Positions 42,936 to 55,009 of a DNA stretch of 64,000 nucleotides are shown piece by piece; position 1 is the first letter of the stretch; each line of letters begins with the position of its first letter. Below the pieces are notes generated by a model. The model was given only the letters and a program-made list of their open reading frames with translations. It was not told the DNA's origin and ran no database searches. Location of the stretch: contig JAUCBJ010000877.1 in NCBI GenBank assembly GCA_032718475.1, positions 1 to 64,000 of the forward strand, given 5' to 3'. The stretch comes from Nemertoderma westbladi. Its lineage: Eukaryota > Xenacoelomorpha > Nemertodermatida > Nemertodermatidae. The position numbers were made by a program, and so were the translations under genes.

Positions 42936-43848
42936 TAATAAACAATGATGTAATGTTCCACTTCACCCCTTTTTCTGTTTCACTTGACCTCGTTTTAGAA
43001 AACATACCGGTACGTTTTTATACTGTTATAGATTTTATTTGGTACTATTTGGTTCCCACTATCTGACTATGTAAAAATCAAAGCAGTATAATATATGGTC
43101 ATGTAAAAATACAAAGCATTGTCATCAGGTTACATAATTCTGTAATTGGTTGTACCAGATGTAATTTTCAGAACTAGCTGTATAGATTTCATACTATATA
43201 TTGTTTCCATGTCTGCATGTAATTCTAAGTGTCCCCTTTCCTGATAAAATATTACGTTTGATAGTTACTTTATTATTGGGAATAATCAATTTAATGGTGC
43301 TGATGCTGTGATGTGAGTATTTTTGTACTGTAAACCGGGGTGACTTGAGACACTTATTTTATGTGTCCAATCATAGCTTTTGATGAGGTTATCCCCACAA
43401 AGTCATTTAAAGCATTTATTATAGAAGAACACCTGGGGAATGTCATTACATAATGTTTTTTTAACAAAAACATTATGTAGTGACATTTTTTTTTGATTTA
43501 GCGTTGTCTCAAGTCACCCCACTGGGTGGGGTGACTTGATACTGACTTGAAATCCAATAGAAACTCAAATTAGCACAAGCTTACATATCATTTAAAGACG
43601 TAAAGGGGGTGACTTGATGCAATGTTACAGTTTTAAAAAAATTCGCCACAAAACAATTCCCCAATGGGGGTTTGTTTTGTAGCAAATACTGCATTATATT
43701 TCTAAAGCACAATGGTTATACAAAAAATTTAAGAATGAAGGTTACACAAAAGTTACATGTTAGAAAAGTAATATTGCATAGAAATATATAGATATAGAAA
43801 TATTGCACAAGGATGTGATTGCATATAATTACAGTATTATAAGTTCAC

Positions 43849-43987
43849 TATTTATCAGTTTATATAGAACATTAGAACTTAGAATTACAGTATAAGTTCA
43901 CTATTTATCAGTTTATATAGAACATTAGAACTTAGAATTACAGTATAAGTTCACTATTTATCAGTTTATATAGAACATTAGAACTTG
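43849..43987. repeat. 53-bp tandem repeat (about 2.6 copies)
   Basis: The unit starting AGTTCACTATTTATCAGTTT repeats three times just downstream of the zinc-finger stop codon. Confidence 0.85.
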
Positions 43988-43997
43988 AAGTCCTCTC

Positions 43998-44429
43998 TTA
44001 TTCTGCATTAATATGGTCCAACAAAAGAAAATCTGCATAGATTCCCCCCTCACTGTCCTCCATATTGTCATTTCTGGTATCTTCACAAATGCCTCCTCCG
44101 ATGCAGCGATTGCAATACCAATCTATATCTACGTTGTATGTACTAGGCGGGGTACAATTTCCACAATACCACTTGTTACATTTATCACATTGGATCCAGG
44201 GAAATTCATCATGTAAATACCACTTCTTTGAACAATTCTCACAAATATCATCAGCTGATTCAACACAACCGGGTTCAGTGGCATCGATATCTTCACCAAC
44301 ACCCAAGCCTTCAATATCCCCATCAGTTTCACAGCTATCACTGCTGCTGTCACGGTCATCAACCTCAGTATCACCGCTCGAACTACTAGATAAACCAAAA
44401 TCAGTAAATTTGGAACAAATTGCAAAAAA
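43998..44429 (-). CDS. Terminal exon encoding an acidic, PHD-like zinc finger (transposon-borne)
   Basis: The minus-strand frame opens right after an acceptor-like AACTTCTAG and ends at TAA near 43998. The first third is acidic and serine-rich (SSSSSGDTE, RDSSSDSCETDGD). A cysteine-rich module follows: CENCSKKW, WIQCDKCNKWYCGNC, then DWYCNRC. The C-x2-C ... WIQCDxCxxWY ... C-x2-C spacing is PHD-like, but the usual His after W is replaced (WYCGNC). It ends LLLDHINAE. It lies wholly inside a TA-flanked TIR element, and C-terminal PHD-like fingers are known in some pogo/Tigger-type transposases, so this may be the remnant of a transposase's last exon. The upstream exons are absent. A captured host exon is the alternative. 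Confidence 0.6.
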   Translation of the reverse strand, partial: FFAICSKFTDFGLSSSSSGDTEVDDRDSSSDSCETDGDIEGLGVGEDIDATEPGCVESADDICENCSKKWYLHDEFPWIQCDKCNKWYCGNCTPPSTYNVDIDWYCNRCIGGGICEDTRNDNMEDSEGGIYADFLLLDHINAE

Positions 44430-44796
44430 CTAGAAGTTACCCGAGATGGAAGTTTTTTTGGGGCAGTTAGATTTTTTCAGGTAATTTAACACTTTCTAAA
44501 ATTGTAATTTTCCTTTTTTTTTATTTTTAGATATCAATAACATTCTATGAAGAAATAACTCAGTCCATGATATATACTAACAAATAACACACTTAATGTA
44601 GTTTTATTCCAATTTCCAAAGTTATCCTTATGCTCAAAATATAAATTTAAAAATTTTGAGTACCTTCTGTATCAAGTCACCCTGCAGTCTCAAGTCACCC
44701 CGGTTTACGGTAATCAATTACCAAAACAAAAAATTATTTTGTTTCACTCCACCATCACCATGCATGTTTCACTTCACCCCCGATGACGGTACCCAT

Positions 44797-45313
44797 CAGT
44801 TGGGGAGAAGATCTATTTTCAACCGAGTTGAAATTTCAACTTTATTTTTTAAAATTCAACTTTTTATTAAAATTCAACTTTTGGAGTAGAGTTTAAAATT
44901 AAACTTTTTTTTAAAATTCAACTTTTGGAGTAGCTTTGGAGATACTGAAATATGGAATTGGAATCCATTACTGGTATTCCATTGTATACCATAATAATTA
45001 TGACAAACAGCGGTAATTTCAAACATCTAATAAATTCCCGTAGTACCGGTATTTCAGCTAATTTGCAAATGTAATCACTTAAAATGTTTAAAAAAAAGTA
45101 TTCCCAACGGTGAAAGTTTTTATTCCATCGGTAATGGAGGGTTTATTTTTCGAGTTACATCCATAAAAACAATAAAAACACCCCTTCTGTGACGTCTTGG
45201 GACCCTTCTGCGCCTCCTGCCATTTTAGAGTTGAATTTACAACTTAAAAGTTTAATTAAAAAAAAAAAGTTTCAAATTTCAACTCAGTTGAAATTTGAAC
45301 TTCTCCCCGATTG
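44797..45313. mobile_element. 517-bp TIR element (GGGGAGAAG termini)
   Basis: The left end CAGTTGGGGAGAAG is followed by TTTCAACCGAGTTGAAATTT. The right end is the inverse of CAATCGGGGAGAAG followed by TTTCAACTGAGTTGAAATTT. Interior arms are rich in AAATTCAACTTTT. No clear TSD, no ORF. Confidence 0.65.
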
Positions 45314-45435
45314 CAGTCTAGTCCACTAGCCCAATCGGGAAACACAGGCATTTCCAGATTGGGCAATAAATGTTTCCCGATCGGGAAAAATTATCATAAC
45401 ATTTCTGCGCATTCAGGCATTGACCGGTTAGGACG

Positions 45436-45552
45436 CAGGATGGGGCATGTCAAAATTGACATGGACATGTCAATATTGACATTTTTTTACCTGACGTGTT
45501 CAAATATTTCCAGACCTGTTTTTTAAATATAAAAATCGAAATTATAAGTAGG
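45436..45552. mobile_element. Family Q border fragment, inverted relative to 28093-31801
   Basis: GGCATGTCAAAATTGACATG through ACCTGACGTGTTCAAATATT matches 31605-31730 on the opposite strand. Truncated at both sides. Confidence 0.8.
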
Positions 45553-45576
45553 CCTACTCCTGTATGGAATCCATCT

Positions 45577-45700
45577 AAAAAGCGCGCCGGATACCGCGCC
45601 GACACAATATGAAGCGCGCCGAGCGCCGACCCAATTTGAAGCGCGCCGAGAGCCGAGGCAATATGAAGAGCGCCGACCCCCCCCCCCCCCCCCCCCCCCC
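45577..45700. repeat. GCGCGCCGA-type tandem repeat ending in C24
   Basis: AAGCGCGCCGA...CAATATGA units (about three) precede a C run (45677-45700). Similar GCGCGCC words recur at 56164-56330. Confidence 0.65.
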
Positions 45701-47403
45701 AACTATCTGAACTACAGTACGCGTAGTGGTAAACTACCAGATAAATATGTTCACATGGATCACTAAGAAGATACAATGCTCGTCATAAGAAGGACAACCT
45801 GCATGCACTGTGCCAGGGGAAATTAGAAAACATGTACTTTCAAGTTCGGCATAACTTAATTATATTTAATTCTATACTAATTTTGGATAACTTGTGTGAG
45901 TACCGACCCGCCCATGCCCGGGGATCCAAAGGGGTATTTATTACATTAAAACTTTGTAAGATACTATAATAGATATAATAATTATTTAAGTAAAGGATAT
46001 AATTAACACATTTGTAACATATTAATTATTTATCACTATTGTATATTAATTACTGTAGTTATGATAAAAAAAAAATACCCGGTCTTTAACTTTTTTATTT
46101 GCTTTGAATAGTGTAAAAAATAATCTACTTTTTCCAATGTATTATTAAATTGTATAATATTTTACAATAAAGTAATATAATAAAATTTTATAACTAAAAT
46201 ACAGATATAACCTACTATTGTTGGTTTGAATGATAAACAAGGGTCTTTTTATAATGATAAAAAGTGCACTTTGTGTAAGTTATTAATTATATTACATTAT
46301 GTCAACTTATCGCTCTTCTGACCGCTGCTATATTAACTGTAAAATTGTATTGTTTAGGAGTATTGATGAAATTCTTATACATTTTTATGCAATTAATTGC
46401 AGTTACTACAACAACCAAATTGAAGGTTTGTGTGTACGGTAAGCAAACTTAGACATACCCTGCAATGGGTGTCAGCCATGCTAGAACGATGGATAGGTTA
46501 TACTCTAAGACACGTTCTAGAACTAGAAGTGTTGAGTCTTTTCATTGTTATGGGGCTTTCATCAGAGAGCTGAATAGTTGACATAATGTGACAATAACAT
46601 GTTTAAAGATACCTATTATGAAAGAATTATGCTAAACTGCTATATTTGGTAAAAACTTACTAGCAAGATACAAAATTTCCGTGATTTCTGATGCCTCATC
46701 AGCATTGAATCGGTCAATCCGCAACTATTAGAGTTGCGTTTCAGCGTTTGTAACTAATGAAATTAATTAAATAATAATTAAGGAAAGGAAACAATACATA
46801 GGGCCTAATCTCGCTCTTAATAAAACCATATAATATTATAAGTAATGCTATAACATCTTAATTATAATTAATGCAGTATAAAAAATTAAGTCGTGTAATA
46901 TAAAAAGCCTTTTTAAAAATCAAGTAAATTATTAGCGTAAATTATTACTTTTTTGCCGTAACTCAACTCCCGATTCTTTATTAAACTCGCTCCACTCAGT
47001 AAATAAAATATCTCGAAATATAATATTATGTACTGTAGACACTTAGAAGTTTTAAAAGATATACGTTTGAGTTTACATACTGTACTGTAGTTAATATCAA
47101 ATCATATAATAATAATAAATATGATTATTATTATATTTTTATAATGATAATAGTTATATTAGCGGAATTAAATACTTCACTAAAATCTAGTCCCTTAATA
47201 TCTCTTAATCCAAACGTACAGTATCATTTGATTGCAAATATAAAATATTAAATAAAACTGAAAACGGCAATAATAATAATAATTATACAAAAATTGAAAA
47301 TAATACAATTTTAACACTTCTCACTGAGCAGCAGGGTCAGGATACGACACGAATGCAATTTTGAGAAAATACGACACTGCAAAAACTACACTGTAATATT
47401 GTA
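45701..47403. other. AT-rich interval, no gene seen
   Basis: Very AT-rich (long runs of AT and TAAT words around 45950-46300 and 46840-47330), without credible ORFs or RNA genes. Confidence 0.5.
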
Positions 47404-49048
47404 CAGTACCGCTTTCAAATAACGTCGTATTGGTTCCTAATAGGATCCTATTAGGATCCAAGTCACTGATTCACTACTATAGGAGTTAGGATTTAATTGG
47501 AAATGAAATTTAGCCCAAATTCCAGACTTGGAGGCACTTAGGATTTGACTTGGATTTCATTAGGAATTTACTTGGAAATCGGCGCTTACTTTGATGTCTG
47601 AAGGTGGACTGACTCAGACTATGCTTGTGCTGGTCTACTTCTTCTCTATCCTGTCAATCATTAAGTTGTATAGAATGGACTAGACTCAGCCTAAAGTTTG
47701 CGTAGTGTTCAGTTCATTACATTGAGGTATGGATATCGATGGAAAATTACACTCCTCCTACTGTACCTTGTATTGCCAGCCTCTGACGTAAATAATAATT
47801 ATTTGAAATATAAACTCTAATAGATGAAATCCACACACATCCGCACATAGTTAACGTCCGTGGGCTGGTGGGCTCTGGAATAATTTGAAATCGTATTGAA
47901 CTTACAAATAAATGTAGGATCACACACTGTATTTATTACTATTCAACATATTTTGAGTAACAAAGAGTAAAACACAATGTTTGTGTAATTATTAATAGAA
48001 TAAATATTAGTTTATTTTCATTTATTAGTTTAATTAATAATTAGACAGGGGCTAAAACTGGGCGACTAATTAAATGTATGTTATCCACGGGAAATTTTCA
48101 TTTCCTATACACATTGACATTCTGCTTACTATATACAAACACTGCTTGCTGTAAGAGGAGTACAGGGGTAGATAATTGGGTGTTCAATTATTATTATAGT
48201 CTTAAAAATAAATATGGCTATTAATTATTAGCAGCCCACTTACTGCCTAACACGCTGTATCTCATTGTGTAGTTAAATATCCGTTCGGCCAATAGTAAGT
48301 CATTGATTAGTCCCCAAGGAGGGCTAGGGTCTAGCCCCCGTATAGTTCCGTATTTAAACATAACACCCACAAAGCACATTACACTCTCCAAGCAGATTCC
48401 GCAACATGTCACAACCCGTATCGCTACCACTACGACAAATAAATGACATAACATCCTACAGGAATTAACAGAGTTTAGTGGTTTGTAACAAACTTAACCT
48501 CTTGGCATATTCATATTAATATTAATTATAAATTATATTTATTATACCATGGAAATGGTAAAATTGCCAGATCTAAAAAGTTCGCACAATAATTTAAATA
48601 AAATTATTAAAAGTTTGACGTCCGAATATAATCAGATTACGCCTTAGCAGCCCAACTACTTGTTGAGGCTCACTCAACGTGTTGGCGGGCCTATTTTACA
48701 CAAGCGGCGATACCTTTACCGTATGGTCAGTTAATGTGTCCAGATGTTGAGTTAAAGCCAGTAGTGTATACTTTGTATATTTAACATTAGCCTATGGGGA
48801 GTATTGTTGTAAGATAAGTCAGGGGAAGGGAAATACAACTCAACCACTAGACAAAGCGGCTCTCTTTACTACTTTCAGCTATCCCGGGAGGTTGATTGAC
48901 AGACACCTCTAGCTTTGATATTTAGCCGCTCTAGGTAGACTTGCATTAGGCAAATTCCAAGTGATTTCCTAAAGGTTATTTATTTCCTATTAGGTTCCTA
49001 TTAGGATCCTATTAGGATCCAATAGGACGTTATTTGAAAGCGTTACTG
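47404..49048. mobile_element. TA-flanked TIR element (1,645 bp), non-autonomous
   Basis: The termini CAGTACCGCTTTCAAATAAC and CAGTAACGCTTTCAAATAAC are in inverted orientation with TA outside each (47402-47403, 49049-49050). Inward, both ends carry repeated CCTATTAGGATCC palindromes and further inverted words (TTAGGAATTTACTTGG against CCAAGTGATTTCCTAA), so the TIRs are long and imperfect (about 170 bp). The ORF at 48221-48454 is unrecognised. TA and CAGT termini suggest Tc1/mariner-pogo. Confidence 0.78.
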
Positions 49049-49431
49049 TATAACCTTCACAATAATTTTTATGTAATTTATACATAAATTTTTAGAAAAA
49101 ATGGTAAATAAATCTAGAAAATACGATACCAAATACATAAAATAATTTTTTAGTATTATACGATACGAGGTAAATACAGTACGAAGTAAATTTTTATGAT
49201 TCGATAAAAATTCGATACAAAAAAATAATGTGATACGAAATACGAAAATCCGTGCTCGAATCGTATCGTAACGTGTCCCCGCTGCACAGTATGCTACATG
49301 GTACGGCGGCACTTAATCGGGGCTTATGAATAATTATAAAATATCCTGCAGCGGAACTACAGTTAATTAATTGAGAATAAATAAAAAAAAAATTAAAAAT
49401 AATGAAAGTTCTGATAATCGCCACCATGTAA

Positions 49432-50986
49432 TCACCTCGACAGCTTTAATTGCCCTACTCGAATAAATGCACGGCCGGCCCCGAATAACGCGTTTATTAA
49501 CTTTTTTTCAGACGCCAGTGAATGCGGAACAAGCTTCCTCGATGTTTCTTTATAAAATGTTCTGCAATAGGTGCAAACGATATGTACAGTATCATCGAGA
49601 ACAGTTGATAATATAGATGATGGAAACTCCTTTATGTCTTTTATGGTGTCCCAGTTTATAAATGTTTCTACTTCCGGATCTAATGGGGAAAGTTGTGGCC
49701 TTGCACCTTGAGACAGTTTCAAACTCCTTAATTCTTTTAGTATTCTCCCCTCCATTGATAAGAGCTCTTGAGACACCGTAGTTGAAGTAGTAGAAGTAGA
49801 CATCGAGGTCGTTAGTGAGGAAACAGATACAGTTGATGGGTACTCTGCGCCTGCATCTGTGTCTGAGACTGTGTCTGGAAAATCAATTCGATCGGGTTGA
49901 TTGTCAGGTTCATCAAGGTCCACTAAGGATTGCGCAGGTGAATGAGCAATTACCGAGCTGCTTCTACTAGGTTCGACCTCGACGACAGGTTCTTGTTGGG
50001 TGGCAGTATCACCTGGTTGCCGACTTTTTATTTTCGCTATAAGTTCACAAGCTTCACCTTCTGAATGGCTAACCAGTGTACTTTTAGAGGAATGCAGTTC
50101 TTTATGTTGACGATCTTTATGTCTTTTATGGTCTCTCTGCCTTCCGATTGAACACATTTGCAAGGGCTTGGAACCCTGCACCGCAGCTCGCAGGCATTCT
50201 AAACAGTAGTATGCTTCAACTTTTGCCTTCTTTTTTGGTTGTAAAGGGGTGGTCGATTTTCTTTTAAATATTTCACCCCAAACTAGAAATTTTAAAATAA
50301 AAAAAATTTATAAGTGGCCACTAAGTACTGTAAATGTAATTTAATTAATACGTAAATCAGTAATTTATTCGACACTTAGTTGAAACATTATTCTTTTCTA
50401 ATACGAACAAGGAGTATTATCAAAAGGATTCCATAAAAATTAATGACGCAGTCAGCCATACCAATGATGTTCCCATTTTGTTTTATAACAGTATTGGTGC
50501 AATTATGAAAAATAAAAATATATGATATATTAGTAGGTTGATTTATGGGATTCGGAATACAGGTTTGAGTTGAGATAGGTTCCCAGCCAAGCTATAGCCA
50601 GCCCCAGCATGCACATTTTTTAAAGCAAATCGATTAAACTAATTAAAAACGGAAGGTACTTAAAGAGCAACACGACCGAACACAGCCGAACATACTCCAA
50701 AAACTGACAAACAAAATCGGACAGTCGAAAAATAATAGAGTTATTAATGTTCAAAATTGGACACTACAGAAAAAAGAGCGACAGCACGACAGGTTCATTA
50801 ATGGGACCCATAAGCTAAGGCTCACCTTACTTCGTGGCTCGCCCCACATAACTTACGGTTGACAGTAGCGCTGGTCCCAGATTGCATTCGTGTTGGTTCT
50901 TGAGATTGTGATGCGCCCGCGATCCCGGGGACAGTTTCCCCACCGCTGGATGAAATTGATAACATATCATCCTGATCCGCTTCCAT
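49432..50986 (-). CDS. Two-exon gene for a zinc-finger-containing protein of unknown function (326 aa)
   Basis: Exon 1 is 50857-50986: ATG at 50986, 43 codons plus one base, ending at a consensus donor GTAAGT. Exon 2 is 49432-50282, following an acceptor TTTCTAG. The phase-1 junction is in frame and the intron is 574 bp. Exon 1 is acidic and Ser/Gly-rich (MEADQDDMLSISSSGGE). Exon 2 starts with basic clusters KRK (50-52) and KKKAK (60-64), NLS-like. Then come C70-x2-C73, C87 and H95/H98/H103 in YYCLECL...MCSIGRQRDHKRHKDRQH, a C2-CH or BED-like zinc finger candidate. A long Ser/Thr-rich acidic linker (SSLTTSMSTSTTSTTVS) precedes the C-terminal region (LDPEVETFINWDTIKDI, HIVCTYCRTFYKET). It could be a nuclear DNA-binding protein or a domesticated transposon accessory protein; I recognise no family. 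Confidence 0.6.
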
Positions 50987-53900
50987 GGCACATTATATTC
51001 AATTGGTTAAAACCAGATACAAAAGCACCATAATTGCCTTATTGACAGCAATATGGGATGTTTATTGTTTAAAGCAATATGAGATATTTATAGTAAATGT
51101 AAAAACAATAAAATATCTAAACAATTTAGCAAAATGGGAACCGAGAGAAAGCCGCCCCAATATTAGATTATTACAACAACATATCCATTGGGTAAGAAAG
51201 TGGAGGAGAGCCAGCCCGTCTCTTATTTTTTACTTTATATTACGCGATCAATTTTCACTCATCTCGTCATGAACCCAACATGTATGTAACCTTTTGTTAA
51301 ATTTGTTGGCTATGCGTTTGCGGTTGTTTGGGCGGAGTGTGGTAGGCCTACACTTTTCACACTTAAATATTTTGGTTGTGAAATGTTACAGGGCATAGCG
51401 ATCTGAGATATTTCATTTATATTTTATTATGAGAGGAAGAAGACGTTATTTACTATATGTAACAAAATAATTGTTTTCGGGTTTAACTTGGAAGCCTCCC
51501 CAAATAGTTGATATACAATTATATTTAAAATTATTTCCATGGTCATGGTCATTCACCCGTCTTTAGTTAGAAATTTGTTTGCATGAAAGACAGTTTAGTT
51601 TAGTTTTTACTGATTTATTATCTCTTATCTGACTGGGGTAATAATAAAGGATAGGATAAATGGAAGCAAAGTGTGACAGTAACAAATATTTCCCCGTCAC
51701 CCTCGCATGTCTTAAGTATATGATATATCAAAGGGGGAAGTTTGGATTCACTGCATAAATGCAGTTCACCAAACTTCCACCGAATGCACACTGTAACTTC
51801 CCCCTTCCCACAAATATCCACTGTTGAATTAATTTGAAGCGATATAATAAGTACAAAATTGTGCGAGTTTTTAATTGTGTGGTCCAATTGTTATTTGATT
51901 TCTATTTATTATTTAAAGTGCATTTAATATCGCACTGGTTTTTAGAATATTATACTATACAACCTTATGTTTTATTCATTTACCCAATCGAAGCCTCATA
52001 AGGGCCGGTAATTTGTACGCATATCCCCTAATGCGCTCAGTAAGGTTCAAACAACATATTAATATGAAAATAAAGTACAGTATCTGCAAAGAAAAGAACC
52101 CAATACTATATAATTTGACCTTATTAAAAAATTTGCACTTTTGCACACTTATTTGTACAAATGCACTTTAGCAGATCGTTAATTTGATACTTTTTACAGG
52201 TACTTTTGGCGCAATACGCTAAATTATAATGGAATAGCGATTTGTTAAAAAAAAAAATTTTTCGTCCCTTTTTATAAATATTATATTTCACACGATCGCC
52301 TGCCGCTCCAGTTTTATAATACCTCCGGCGCTGTGATTAACGCTGTTAGATAGATAATTTAACGCACTATAAGTCTGTGTAAACAAATCTCCCGTAAATT
52401 AAGTAGTTTTCGAGCTAGACGATTTCCCGCGAAGCAAGTTTGAAGCGCGAAATTATAATTTTGGCCCTCATTTTTTTAATATCATCCTTGGAGCAAAACC
52501 GATAGCATATTTGAATTCCCCGTATGGATATTGACTGTATAGAATGTACCTTAACCAACTAAAGTTAAAAATAAAAAATTATTCGATAAAAACTACTTTA
52601 CAAATTCTGGCCCTTTTTGGCCCCTATTGCCGACATATTTTTTGTACCCCCATTCGATAGGAACGTAGCCCCAATGGTCTTCTACGAGTTTCATAAAAGA
52701 ATTAGTGGATTCCTACCCGCGTTGTCGAATTAAACATTTCGGAAATAAGTTTTCCAAAAAAGACGGACAAAAACGTACAAATTTACAGCCCCTTTTTCCA
52801 CCCGAAATTTTAATAAATATCTTACCCCCATTCGATACGAAGGTAGTACCGCTCTTCCCCTTTCCAACCGCGTTACTTTCGTCCCCGTACGATTAATATT
52901 AGCCGAGTTATAGCGGATCCCGTAAAATCATTTTGTCCGTTTTTTCAACTTTGACGGACATTTTCGGAAAAAAGGCATGGTAATCTTTTTTGAAAAAAAA
53001 ACGAATTTACTAATTAATCCCTACTTAATTAATCCCGGCTAAGCAATAACCTAGGGTTTTTTCGAGCCACTGTAGAGCGCCTTTCAAAAAAATTTTAAAA
53101 TTGTCGAAAAAATGACGGATTTTTGTCCGCCGTGTCCGTCGAAGGGTTAGATTTAATAATGTTAGAGTTGCTAATATCTTAGAATTCCGAGCCGCTCCCC
53201 TGGTGAGAAAATAAAAAAATTTGGTCAGTTCCTTCATCGAAAAGTCCCCCAGAATCCCAAGTTAACCTATATACAGTGGTTAGTGATGGCCTGCGTCTTT
53301 AGGAGCGGCCGCGGTATTCACCTCCCTCATAGCGGCCGCGGTGGTGTTGCGTCAAATGGATAAATATTTATCCCACCAAGTCATAGCTAAAGTTTAAGTA
53401 CAGTATAGCCCAATTATTAATACGATACTCCTGTACTCTAAATGTAAAACAATTTTCCAATAATGACTGGAAAACCCAATACCCGGACTGGGTTAAGGTG
53501 TGCTACAAGAAAAGGCCATAGCAACCAGCAAGTTGGATGGCAGTCTGTTAGAAAGACTGGGCAGCACTCTATCGCTATGGGAGGCCGGCAGGCCCACTGA
53601 GATATCACTGCTTAGGTAACTGAGCTGGTTACTGTAATAGACATACCCAGTAGGAAACCTGACTGGAACTATCCTGTGATTGGTTCTTAGAGGTACAGTA
53701 CATTGCCAAGACCTACAGTACAGTAGATGATGGTCGGATGAGCTTATTACCTATTAATTGCTGTATTGGAAGAAATATTCGGGAGCCATGTTACCTTTCA
53801 CAGCAATTAATAATGAAATTAATTATAAATTTATTATTTAACGGTATGATATGTATATATAGGTACAGCCAAATCAAAGAAAATTTCCAATCCTTCACCT

Positions 53901-54199
53901 GCCTCAACCACACGAAAAACTTATGGTGTAATATCACTAGATGGGGACGATGCCGCCCATGTGAAGAATACCAGGATTTCACTTTTCGGTCGACTTTTTT
54001 TCGGTTTTGACATAAGGCACTTATTTCTTCCGCACTTATTTCTTCCATGCTAAGAAATATCTAGGGTAGCCTATTGTTTATTATCATATGCAAGCCATTG
54101 CCATGTAATGTATTCATGTATGACATCGTCATATATTATAATTCTTGTATATAATTATGGTATTATAAACGTTCATGTAATAATTATCATAATAATATT
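50987..54199. other. Interval without a recognised gene
   Basis: The 95-codon plus ORF at 50985-51272 starts head-to-head with the zinc-finger gene but has no recognised motif. 52250-53250 is a pyrimidine-rich stretch of repeat character (CCCCCATTCGATA twice). At 53304-53341 AGCGGCCGCGGT occurs twice, 34 bp apart. The overlapping ORFs at 53738-54048 are antisense to each other and unsupported. Confidence 0.45.
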
Positions 54200-54950
54200 A
54201 TATCCGTGCTTGCCAGCATGGGTAAGGTTATTTTATTATATGTGCTTGCCAGCACGGGCAAGGTTATTATACTGTATGTGGCAAGGTTATTATATGTGCT
54301 TGCCAGAACGGGCAAGGTTGTTATATGTGCTTGCCAGAACGGGCAATGTTATTATATGTGCTTGCCAGAACAGGCAAGGTTATTATATGTGCTTGCCAGC
54401 ACGGGCAAGGTTATTATATGTGGCAAGGTTATTATATGTGCTTGCCAGAACGGGCAAGGTTGTTATACATGTGCTTGCCAGAACGGGCAAGGTTATTATA
54501 TGTGCTTGCCAGAACAGGCAAGGTTATTATATGTGCTTGCCAGAACGGGCAAGGTTATTATATGTGCTTGCCAGAACGGGCAAGGTTATTATATGTGCTT
54601 GCCAGAACGGGCGAGGTTGTTATATATATGTGCTTGCCAGAACGGGCAAGGTTATTATATGTGCTTGCCAGAACGGGCAAGGTTATTATATGTGCTTGCC
54701 AGAACGGGCAAGGTTATTATATGTGCTTGCCAGAACGGGCAAGGTTATTATATGTGCTTGCCAGAACGGGCAAGGTTATTACATATATGTGCTTGCCAGA
54801 ACGGGCAAGGTTATTATATGTGCTTGCCAGAACGGGCAAGGTTATTATATGTGCTTGCCAGAACGGGCAAGGTTATTATATGTGCTTGCCAGAACGGGCG
54901 AGGTTATTATATGTGCTTGCCAGAACGGGCGAGGTTATTATACGTATTGA
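54200..54950. repeat. 31-bp hairpin minisatellite (about 24 copies)
   Basis: The unit is GTGCTTGCCAGAACGGGCAA then GGTTATTATAT. Each unit contains CTTGCC and GGCAAG, which can pair as a 6-bp stem over an AGAACG loop. Variants: AACAGGC, CACGGGC, GGCGAGG and small ATAT/CAT insertions. Because 31 is not a multiple of 3 and no frame has a stop, all three plus frames are open; the ORFs are not genes. Confidence 0.93.
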
Positions 54951-55009
54951 GTTGAGATCCGGATTAAGTTCAGAATGGAGATGGGTAAATTAGAACGGGG
55001 GAGCGAGGG

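Larger units (their letters stand above)
43328..44710. mobile_element. TA-flanked TIR element (1,383 bp) carrying a zinc-finger exon
   Basis: The 24-bp TIRs share GTAAACCGGGGTGACTTGAG, with one mismatch next to the ends. TA lies directly outside both ends (43326-43327, 44711-44712). TA duplication fits the Tc1/mariner-pogo group. An internal inverted word CAAGTCACCCC...GGGGTGACTTG lies at 43510-43540. Only a PHD-like exon remains inside; there is no DDE domain, so the element is non-autonomous. Confidence 0.78.

Noticed and set aside
49043-49427. Hydrophobic minus-strand ORFs next to the TIR element end
   Set aside because: AT-rich, no motif, overlap the element terminus and each other.
53304-53341. 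Two AGCGGCCGCGGT copies (NotI sites) 34 bp apart as a cloning-vector remnant
   Set aside because: No vector backbone sequence is visible around them; chance or a short duplication suffices.
54108-54993. Three overlapping plus-strand ORFs of 222-280 codons
   Set aside because: All three are the same 31-bp repeat read in each frame.
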